In this document: in pieces, positions 58,291-64,000 of the stretch
Layout of the letters: the number at the start of each line of letters is the position of its first letter
How positions within the stretch are numbered: position 1 is the first letter of the stretch
Assembly (NCBI RefSeq): GCF_900091555.1
Contig: NZ_FMCX01000008.1
Location: 124,001-188,000, forward strand
Direction: 5' to 3'
From: Micromonospora mirobrigensis
GTDB taxonomy: Bacteria; Actinomycetota; Actinomycetes; Mycobacteriales; Micromonosporaceae
Length of the DNA: 64,000 nucleotides
Program-made: the position numbers and the translations under genes
Notes under the pieces: model-generated
The model's database searches: none
What the model saw: the letters and a program-made list of their open reading frames with translations, nothing else
What the model was told of the DNA's origin: nothing

Positions 58291-59094
58291 GTGAGTCGGA
58301 TCGGCGTCGCCTTCGACAAGGCCCGCGCCGACGGTCGGGCCGTACTGGTCGGCTGCATGCCGGCCGGCTTCCCGACCGTCGAGGGGAGCATCGCCGCGAT
58401 GACCGCCATGGTCGAGGCGGGGGTGGACGTCATCGAGGTGGAGATCCCGTACTCCGACCCGGTGATGGACGGACCGGTGATCCAGAAGGCCAGTGACATC
58501 GCCCTGGCCGGCGGCGTACGCACCGCCGACGCGTTGCGGATCATCGAGGCGGTGGCGGCCACCGGCGCGCCGGTGGTCACCATGACCTACTGGAACCCGG
58601 TCGAGCGGTACGGCGTCGACGCGTTCGCCCGTGACCTGGCCGCCGCCGGCGGCACCGGCCTGATCACGCCGGACCTGATTCCCGACGAGGCGCAGGAGTG
58701 GCTGGCCGCCTCCGACGCGCACGGCCTGGACCGCACGTTCCTGGTCTCGCCCTCCTCCACCGACCAGCGGTTGGCCATGACGGTCCAGCACTGCCGGGGC
58801 TTCGTCTACGCCACCGCGGTGATGGGCGTGACCGGGGCCCGGGCGCGCACCTCGGACGCGGCGCCGATCCTGGTCTCCCGCACCCGCGAGGTCACCGACC
58901 TGCCGGTCGGCGTCGGGCTGGGCGTGGGCACCGGCGCGCAGGCCGCCACCGTCGCCGGGTACGCCGACGGCGTGATCGTGGGCAGCGCCCTGGTCCGCTG
59001 CGTCCTGGACGCGCCGGACCGGGCCGCCGGCCTGACCGCCCTGCGTACCCTCAGCGCCGAACTGGCCGACGGCGTCCGCAACCCCACCCGCTAA
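58291..59094 (+). CDS. trpA: Tryptophan synthase alpha subunit TrpA
   Basis: 267 aa TIM barrel that cleaves indole glycerol phosphate and channels indole to TrpB. Catalytic Glu and Asp lie in VIEVEIPYSDPVMDGP; TYWNPVERYG and VYATAVMGVTGAR are conserved. GTG 58291 is preferred because AAGGAG sits 8 nt upstream; GTG 58285, which overlaps the trpB stop, is the alternative. Final gene of the trp block, followed by a long inverted repeat. Confidence 0.95.
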   Translation: MSRIGVAFDKARADGRAVLVGCMPAGFPTVEGSIAAMTAMVEAGVDVIEVEIPYSDPVMDGPVIQKASDIALAGGVRTADALRIIEAVAATGAPVVTMTYWNPVERYGVDAFARDLAAAGGTGLITPDLIPDEAQEWLAASDAHGLDRTFLVSPSSTDQRLAMTVQHCRGFVYATAVMGVTGARARTSDAAPILVSRTREVTDLPVGVGLGVGTGAQAATVAGYADGVIVGSALVRCVLDAPDRAAGLTALRTLSAELADGVRNPTR

Positions 59095-59136
59095 CCCCCC
59101 CGGCTCCCCCTTCCCGCACCCACCCCCGCCCCGCGC

Positions 59137-59197
59137 GTTGATCATGAAGTTGGCGCCGCCAGATGCCATGGATCGACGCGCTAACTTCATGATCAAC
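59137..59197. terminator. 20-bp inverted repeat, bidirectional terminator / repeat element
   Basis: Arms at 59137-59156 and 59178-59197 pair at 19 of 20 positions in DNA and at all 20 in RNA (one G-U), around a 21-nt loop. The core TTGATCATGAAGTT is markedly AT-richer than its surroundings. It lies between convergent trpA and the Nudix-like gene, so it can stop both transcripts. The unusual composition suggests a dispersed repeat family. Confidence 0.75.
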
Positions 59198-59225
59198 CGG
59201 GCCTAGCGGTGGGTCGTGCGGGCCG

Positions 59226-59786
59226 TCAGGTGGACAGGGTGTGGGGGGTGGGGGAGACCGAGCCGGGTTGGCCGGGCAGGGTGATCGGGGCTTCGTCGAG
59301 CGGGGCGCCGGTTGCCGGACGGTCGGGGCGCAGGTCCCGCAGCACGCCGGCGCGGCCGGCGAGGGCGTCGGTGACGGCGGCCCGGGTGACCGGGGTGAGC
59401 CGGGCGGGCAGGGCGTCGGGGTGGTGCCAGCCCAGCACGCACCCGTCGGCCGCCCCGCGCTCCGTGCCACCCGCCGCTACCGACCCGGCCCGGAAGACGT
59501 GCACCACCACGTCGGGTGGGGAGCCGGCCGGCGCCGGTCGCACCCCGTCGCCACACCCGCAGGGACCCTCGCTCAGGTGGTAGAGCCCCACCAGATCGAC
59601 GGGCTCGACCCGGTGCCCCGTCTCCCGCAGGACCGCCTCGGTGACCGCCGCGGCCGGGCACCGCGGGGAGCGGAGCCGGCCGCCGGGCAGCGCCCAGCGC
59701 CGTTCGCCGTGACCCTGGCGGCAGAGCAGCACGCGACCGGTCCCGTCCAGGACGACGGCGGCCACCGCCCAGGTGAGCCCGCTCAT
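59226..59786 (-). CDS. Nudix-fold protein with degenerate Nudix box
   Basis: 186 aa. WAVAAVVLDGTGRVLLCRQ followed by WALPGGRL is a clear Nudix fold start, but the box that follows (GGRLRSPRCPAAAVTEAV then LRETG) lacks the canonical first Glu and the REUxEE arrangement. A Cys-containing insert, GPCGCGDGV, lies near residue 76. It may have altered chemistry or no hydrolase activity. ATG 59786 has a -10 TAGGCT 8 nt upstream and no ribosome binding site. Divergent from lgt. Confidence 0.75.
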   Translation of the reverse strand: MSGLTWAVAAVVLDGTGRVLLCRQGHGERRWALPGGRLRSPRCPAAAVTEAVLRETGHRVEPVDLVGLYHLSEGPCGCGDGVRPAPAGSPPDVVVHVFRAGSVAAGGTERGAADGCVLGWHHPDALPARLTPVTRAAVTDALAGRAGVLRDLRPDRPATGAPLDEAPITLPGQPGSVSPTPHTLST

Positions 59787-59794
59787 GGACAAAG

Positions 59795-59800
59795 AGCCTA
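59795..59800 (-). promoter_or_regulatory. -10 box of a leaderless promoter for the Nudix-like gene
   Basis: TAGGCT on the minus strand, 8 nt before ATG 59786, with no Shine-Dalgarno. Faces the lgt promoter across a 102-bp gap. Confidence 0.6.
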
Positions 59801-59874
59801 CGGGCCCGCAAACCAGAAGTCATCGGTTGCGACAACCGCCGGGACCGGGGTGCCGCCGGGGCGGTCCGCAGCGG

Positions 59875-59880
59875 TAGCGT
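59875..59880 (+). promoter_or_regulatory. -10 box of a leaderless lgt promoter
   Basis: TAGCGT lies 8 nt before GTG 59889. No ribosome binding site is present, and the in-frame upstream sequence has no homology to Lgt. Confidence 0.6.
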
Positions 59881-59888
59881 GTGCACCC

Positions 59889-61154
59889 GTGACCCTCGCC
59901 TCGACGATCCCCCAGGCGGCCCTGCCCAGCCCGAGCACCGCCGTGTGGCAGCTCGGGCCGGTGCCGATCCGGGCGTACGCGCTCTGCATCATCCTCGGCA
60001 TCGTGGTCGCCTGCGTGGTGACGGAGTGGCGGCTGCGCCGGCGCGGGGTGGCCCCCGGCGCGGTGCTGGACATCGCCGTCTGGGCGGTGCCGACCGGCAT
60101 CATCGGCGCCCGGATCTACCACGTGATCACCTCGCCGGACAAGTACTTCGGCGACGGCGGTCAGCCGCTCAAGGCGTTCGCCATCTGGGAGGGCGGCCTG
60201 GGCATCTGGGGCGCGGTCGCCGGTGGCGCGATCGGCGCCTGGATCGCCGCCCGGCAGCTCGGCATCCCGTTCGCCGTGGTCGCCGACGCGCTCGCCCCCG
60301 GGCTGCCGCTGGCGCAGGCGGTGGGGCGGTTCGGCAACTGGTTCAACAACGAGCTGTACGGCGGCCGCACCACCCTGCCCTGGGGCCTGGAGGTGCACCG
60401 GATGGACCCGGGCAACCCCGGCCACGCGGAGCTGGCCGACGGCAAGCCGGTCCTCGAACCCGGCCTCTACCACCCGACGTTCCTCTACGAGGCGCTGTGG
60501 AACATCGGGGTCGCCGCGCTGGTGCTGCTCGTCGACCGGCGGTTCAAGCTGGGTCGGGGCCGGGCCTTCGCGCTCTACGTGATGGGCTACACCGCCGGCC
60601 GGTTCTGGATCGAGCTGATGCGCAGCGACCCGGCGACCCACATCCTCGGGGTGCGGCTCAACGTCTGGACGGCCGCGCTGGTCTTCGTGGGCGCCCTGAT
60701 CTACTTCCTGCGGGTGCGTGGCCCGCGCGAATACCTGATCCCGATCGGTGTCCAAGCGCCCGCCGTGCCGGCCGGTGGGGGTGACCTGTCCCAGGTCGAC
60801 CTCGCGCAGCGGGAGACCGGGCCCGCCACGGTGGCCCCGGAGGGCTACCGGGTGGTCAGCGAGGAGCAGTTCCGGACGTACCAGGAGACCGGTGTCCCGC
60901 CGGAGGAGCCGACGCCGACCGACGCGGCCGGGGAAGCCGCGGCGGCCGGCGACGACGAGCCGGTGGACCGGGACGCCACCGATGACCGCCCGACCGGGCC
61001 GGACCCGCAGGACCGGGCCACGGCGGACCAGAATGACCGGGTCGCGGCGGACCAGGGTGACCGGGTCGCGGCGGACCAGGGTGACCGGGTCGCGGCGGAC
61101 CAGGACGACCGGGCCGGTGCGGCCGGCGGTCGCCCCGCCGACCGGGACAGCTGA
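59889..61154 (+). CDS. lgt: Prolipoprotein diacylglyceryl transferase Lgt
   Basis: 421 aa membrane enzyme transferring diacylglycerol to the lipobox Cys, upstream of LspA in lipoprotein maturation. About seven TM segments, the Lgt signature GRFGNWFNNELYGGRT with its essential Arg, RIYHVITSP and GYTAGRFWIELMRSD. Catalytic core ends near residue 285. A C-terminal cytoplasmic tail of about 135 acidic residues follows, with four 8-residue DRVAADQG-type repeats. Such tails occur in actinomycetes, but the exact tandem repeat is unusual. Confidence 0.94.
   Translation: MTLASTIPQAALPSPSTAVWQLGPVPIRAYALCIILGIVVACVVTEWRLRRRGVAPGAVLDIAVWAVPTGIIGARIYHVITSPDKYFGDGGQPLKAFAIWEGGLGIWGAVAGGAIGAWIAARQLGIPFAVVADALAPGLPLAQAVGRFGNWFNNELYGGRTTLPWGLEVHRMDPGNPGHAELADGKPVLEPGLYHPTFLYEALWNIGVAALVLLVDRRFKLGRGRAFALYVMGYTAGRFWIELMRSDPATHILGVRLNVWTAALVFVGALIYFLRVRGPREYLIPIGVQAPAVPAGGGDLSQVDLAQRETGPATVAPEGYRVVSEEQFRTYQETGVPPEEPTPTDAAGEAAAAGDDEPVDRDATDDRPTGPDPQDRATADQNDRVAADQGDRVAADQGDRVAADQDDRAGAAGGRPADRDS
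61011..61106 (+). repeat. 24-bp tandem repeat (four units) in the Lgt tail
   Basis: Units begin at 61011, 61035, 61059 and 61083. Units 2 and 3 differ at no more than a few bases, and units 1 and 4 are slightly diverged. They encode DRATADQN, DRVAADQG, DRVAADQG and DRVAADQD. In-frame repeats can expand or shrink without breaking the enzyme. Confidence 0.85.
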
Positions 61155-61171
61155 GCGGGGGAGCGGCGCCC

Positions 61172-62353
61172 ATGCGTACCGCGGTGGTGGTCGGAGCCGG
61201 CCTGGGTGGACTGGCGACCGCCGGGGCGCTGGCCCGCTCCGGGTGGCGGGTCACCCTCCTCGAACGGGCCGACCGGGTACGCCCCGAGCCGACGGCCGTC
61301 GTGCTCTGGCCCAACGGGGTACGCGCGCTGCGCGCCCTCGGCCTCGGCTCGGGGTTGGAGGCGATCGCCACCCCGCTGCCCGACGGCGGGGTACGCCGCC
61401 CGGACGGCCAGTGGCTGGTGCAGCCCCGCCCGACGCCCGCCGACCGTACCCCCGTGGTGGTGCACCGCGAGGACCTGCACGACGCCCTGATCGCCGGCCT
61501 GGGCGACCAGGTGGAGCTGCGGACCGGGGTGGCCGTGCGGACGGTGACCGCGACGGCCGGGCAGCGGCCGGCGGTCGGTGACGGCCGGCAGACCTTCGAG
61601 GCGGACCTGCTGGTCGCCGCGGACGGCACGGACAGCGAAATCCGCCGGCAGCTGGCCCCGGAGTCCGGGGTGGTGAGTTCCGGCTGCGCCGCCTGGCGGG
61701 CGGTGGTCCCCTGGTACCGGGCCCCGAAGCTCCCGGCAGACCAGCCGGTGAACGGTGAGACGCTCGGCGCCGGCTACCGCTTCGTGGCGGCCTCGCTCGG
61801 CGAGCGGGGCGAGTCCGGCCGGGGCGGCATCTACTGGGTGGCCACCGCCGCGGGGGCGCCACGCCCGGAGCCGCCGGAGACCCAGCTGGCCCTGCTACGC
61901 CGCTGGTACGCGGGCTGGCCGGAGCCGATCGGGGCGCTGCTCGCCGCGACCGACCCGGCGGACCTGGTCCAGCAGGAGGTCCGCGAGCTGCGCCCGCTGC
62001 CCCGGGCGTACGGCTTCCCGGCCGGGCCGGGCGGGGTGGTGCTGCTCGGCGACGCCGCCCACGCCATGCCGCCGCATCTGGGCCAGGGCGCCTGCCTGGC
62101 CTTCGAGGACGCCGCCACGTTGCAGTCCCTGTTACGTGACGCCCGCCTGCCGGACGCGGTGCAGGCCTACGACCGGGCCCGTCGTCCGCGCGCGGCAACC
62201 GTGGTGCGGCAGACCCGGCGGATGTCGGCGGTCCTGCAGACCCGCGGCCGGCTCGCCCTGCGCGCCCGCGACGCCGCCCTCGGCAAGATCAGCCCCCGGC
62301 TGCGCAACAGCGCCGCCACCGCCGCCGCCCAGTGGACACCCCCCACCCCCTGA
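61172..62353 (+). CDS. FAD-dependent monooxygenase (PHBH fold)
   Basis: 393 aa flavoprotein. N-terminal dinucleotide-binding GAGLGGLATAGALARSGW (residues 8-25) with LERADRV, the DG motif LLVAADGTDSEIRR (about 149-162) and the second FAD motif LLGDAAHAMPPHLGQGACLA (about 290-309). Substrate unknown. ATG 61172 follows GGGGGAGCGG, 17 bases after lgt, so it is probably cotranscribed. Ends 2 bases from the convergent GNAT gene. Confidence 0.9.
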   Translation: MRTAVVVGAGLGGLATAGALARSGWRVTLLERADRVRPEPTAVVLWPNGVRALRALGLGSGLEAIATPLPDGGVRRPDGQWLVQPRPTPADRTPVVVHREDLHDALIAGLGDQVELRTGVAVRTVTATAGQRPAVGDGRQTFEADLLVAADGTDSEIRRQLAPESGVVSSGCAAWRAVVPWYRAPKLPADQPVNGETLGAGYRFVAASLGERGESGRGGIYWVATAAGAPRPEPPETQLALLRRWYAGWPEPIGALLAATDPADLVQQEVRELRPLPRAYGFPAGPGGVVLLGDAAHAMPPHLGQGACLAFEDAATLQSLLRDARLPDAVQAYDRARRPRAATVVRQTRRMSAVLQTRGRLALRARDAALGKISPRLRNSAATAAAQWTPPTP

Positions 62354-62355
62354 GA

Positions 62356-63201
62356 TCAGGGTAGGACGGGGGCGGGTTCGGCGATGCAGGCGGTGCCGAC
62401 GCGGCGGAAGCCGACGCGCAGGTACACCCGGGCGATCTCCTCGCTGCCGGCGCTCAGGAAGATCAGGTCGGTGCCGGCGGCGCGCAGCTCGTGGGCGAGG
62501 GCGGCGGTGACCGCCGCGCCGAGGCCCCGGCGGCGGGCCGACGGCAGGGTGGCCACCCCGGCGATCTCCGCCACGTCGCCGACCCGCATCGCCATGCCGC
62601 TGGCCAGCGCGCCCTCGGCCGGTGTGCCGGCGATCACCGAGAGGCGGCGGCCGTCGGCGATGCGTACCCGCTCCTCGTCGAGGGCGGCGACGTCCAGTTC
62701 GGTTACCGCGGCGTCCCGCTGCGCCGGTCCGGCGTCGCCCCGGGCGGTGCCGGCCGCGGCGAAGCCGACGGCGGCGACGGCCCGGCGGGCGGCGACGTCC
62801 ACGGCGAAGTCGGCGTCGGTGGGGTCCAGCACCCGCACGGGTACGTCGGTGAGGCTCGCCGCCTCGGGCAGCGCGTCCGCCTCCAGCACCATCAACGGCG
62901 CCTCCAGCACGGCGAGCCCGGCGGAACGGGCCACGGCCAGCAGGCCCGGGGTGCGGTCGTGCACCCATTCGAAGGCCTCCGGCAGCCCCAGCTCCCGCTG
63001 CCGTTCCCGGACGGCCATGACGTCGGCCAGCGACGGGGTGTCGGTGGCGTCGAGGCGCGGCCGGGCGTAGAACGGCCAGCCCGCGCCGTCGCGGACGAAG
63101 AGCACCAGCGCACCGTGTTCTTCCGGACGGGCCGCGTCGCGGGGCACCGCGTCGTAGAAGGCTTCCAGTCGGTCGAAGAGGTCAGCCGGTACGAAATCCA
63201 C
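62356..63201 (-). CDS. GNAT-family N-acetyltransferase
   Basis: 281 aa. The first ~110 residues look like a degenerate, catalytically silent GNAT half. The C-terminal ~150 residues carry the acetyl-CoA motif A as AGVATLPSARRRGLGAAVTAAL and the final YLRVGFRRVGTACIAEP. Two-domain GNATs of this type are common in actinomycetes and mostly uncharacterised. GTG start with TAGTCT 6 nt upstream and no ribosome binding site. Confidence 0.85.
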   Translation of the reverse strand: MDFVPADLFDRLEAFYDAVPRDAARPEEHGALVLFVRDGAGWPFYARPRLDATDTPSLADVMAVRERQRELGLPEAFEWVHDRTPGLLAVARSAGLAVLEAPLMVLEADALPEAASLTDVPVRVLDPTDADFAVDVAARRAVAAVGFAAAGTARGDAGPAQRDAAVTELDVAALDEERVRIADGRRLSVIAGTPAEGALASGMAMRVGDVAEIAGVATLPSARRRGLGAAVTAALAHELRAAGTDLIFLSAGSEEIARVYLRVGFRRVGTACIAEPAPVLP

Positions 63202-63207
63202 CGCGCG

Positions 63208-63213
63208 AGACTA
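63208..63213 (-). promoter_or_regulatory. -10 box of a leaderless promoter for the GNAT gene
   Basis: TAGTCT on the minus strand, 6 nt before the GTG at 63201. It shares the 145-bp divergent region with the gltB promoter, where a TAGACT at 63275-63280 faces gltB about 66 bp upstream of its start. Confidence 0.55.
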
Positions 63214-63346
63214 CACGTCCCAGATGTTGGAAGTGTGATCAATCTGCACTGGTCTTGCTTTCCCCGACCTAACGTAGACTCAATAGACCCCCGAGGGCCG
63301 ACGTCGTCCCCACCTTGATCCATCCTGAGCGACGACAGGAGGCCCG

Positions 63347-64000
63347 GTGGCCCTTCCGTACCCTCACAGCCCGCAGGCGGCCACGACCGCCGGACCGGGA
63401 CGGTCCGCGTCCGGGCTCTACGACCCGGCGCAGGAGCACGACGCGTGCGGTGTGGCCTTCGTGGCGGACCTGCACGGACGACGCTCGCACGAGGTCGTGG
63501 CGAACGGCCTGGAGGCGCTGGTCCGGCTGGACCACCGCGGCGCCCGGGGCGCGGAGCAGAACACCGGTGACGGCGCCGGGATCATGATCCAGGTGCCGGA
63601 CGCGTTCCTGCGCACCGTGGTCGACTTCCCGCTCCCGCCGGCCGGCCAGTACGCCACCGGCCTGGTCTTCCTCCCCGACGACGACGCCGCCGAGGCCCGC
63701 GCCCGCCGGGTGGTGGAGAAGTACGCCCTGGTCGAGGGCGCCGACGTGCTCGGCTGGCGGGACGTGCCGACCGACCCGTCCGGCCTGGGCGAGACGGCGC
63801 TCGCGGCGATGCCCCGGGTCCGGCAGCTCTTCCTGGCCGCGCACCGGCTCACCGACACCCCGGCCGGCCCGGCCGGTTCGCCGCTGTCCGGCCTCGACCT
63901 GGACCGGGTGGCGTTCTGCGTCCGCAAGCAGGCCGAGCGGGAGAGCGCCGAGCGGGGCGTGCCGGCGTACTTCCCGTCGCTGTCCGCGCGGACCATGGTC
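63347..64000 (+). CDS. gltB: Glutamate synthase large subunit GltB (5' part)
   Basis: Truncated by the window end; 218 codons are visible of an expected ~1500. The class II glutaminase domain begins after a short extension: EHDACGVAFVADLHG contains the nucleophile Cys (exposed after propeptide removal), followed by ALVRLDHRGARGAEQNTGDGAGI. GltB makes glutamate from glutamine and 2-oxoglutarate with GltD. GTG 63347 follows a strong AGGAGG (63337-63342). Confidence 0.95.
   Translation, partial: MALPYPHSPQAATTAGPGRSASGLYDPAQEHDACGVAFVADLHGRRSHEVVANGLEALVRLDHRGARGAEQNTGDGAGIMIQVPDAFLRTVVDFPLPPAGQYATGLVFLPDDDAAEARARRVVEKYALVEGADVLGWRDVPTDPSGLGETALAAMPRVRQLFLAAHRLTDTPAGPAGSPLSGLDLDRVAFCVRKQAERESAERGVPAYFPSLSARTMV

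Overview
This window comes from a very GC-rich actinobacterium. The gene order matches the division/cell-wall (dcw) cluster, the his/trp region and lgt-gltB of filamentous actinomycetes. The protein sequences look like Micromonosporaceae, most likely Micromonospora or a close relative. That placement rests on recognition and synteny, not on a search. No rRNA, tRNA, IS element, prophage or CRISPR array was seen.

Layout. 1-18.1 kb is the dcw cluster on the + strand: mraZ, rsmH, ftsL, ftsI, murE, murF, mraY, ftsW, murG, murC, ftsQ, ftsZ, a YggS-type PLP protein, sepF, yggT and divIVA. Genes are mostly joined by ATGA/GTGA overlaps. murD (normally between mraY and ftsW) and the YfiH/PgeF gene (normally after ftsZ) are absent from their usual places. 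18.2-26.8 kb holds conserved but poorly characterised actinobacterial genes: a two-TM protein, a DUF167 protein, a K+/H+ antiporter, a DksA/TraR zinc-finger protein, lspA, rluD, an anchored extracytoplasmic protein, a MinD/ParA-like ATPase with a repetitive N-terminus and a membrane protein. A LON-domain gene on the minus strand converges with the last of these. 27.5-35.8 kb is the histidine operon hisD-hisC-hisB-(56-aa membrane protein)-hisH-(106-aa membrane protein)-priA/hisA-ridA. An organic-peroxide module (ohrR-ohr-oxidoreductase) follows, and then hisF under its own promoter.

35.9-52.7 kb is accessory: a YczE-type membrane protein divergent from a MocR regulator, tandem LtrA paralogues, a long-chain acyl-CoA ligase, a class I terpene synthase, a TIGR03085-type protein, a heterodimeric ABC exporter, a three-gene ABC/TetR operon, and a MerR-aldo/keto reductase pair. 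52.7-59.1 kb returns to amino-acid biosynthesis: hisI-trpE-(trp-associated membrane protein), then trpC-trpB-trpA. 59.2-64 kb has a divergent Nudix-like gene and lgt, an FAD monooxygenase, a GNAT protein and the 5' part of gltB.

Regulation visible in the sequence. Many operon heads show a TANNNT -10 box 6-8 nt before a GTG/ATG with no Shine-Dalgarno, the signature of leaderless mRNAs. Several operators stand out: a palindrome on the -35 of ohrR, a 31-bp dyad before ftsZ, a 14-bp palindrome touching the trpC -10, a nested 36-bp dyad before the ABC/TetR operon, and a 19-bp MerR-type spacer.

The most unusual feature is a 59-bp tandem repeat at the trpE/membrane-protein junction. Each unit is a 20-codon minicistron whose GTG overlaps the upstream stop and whose TGA overlaps the next GTG. 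A diverged copy bridges murG and murC in the same way, and a probable remnant follows hisH.
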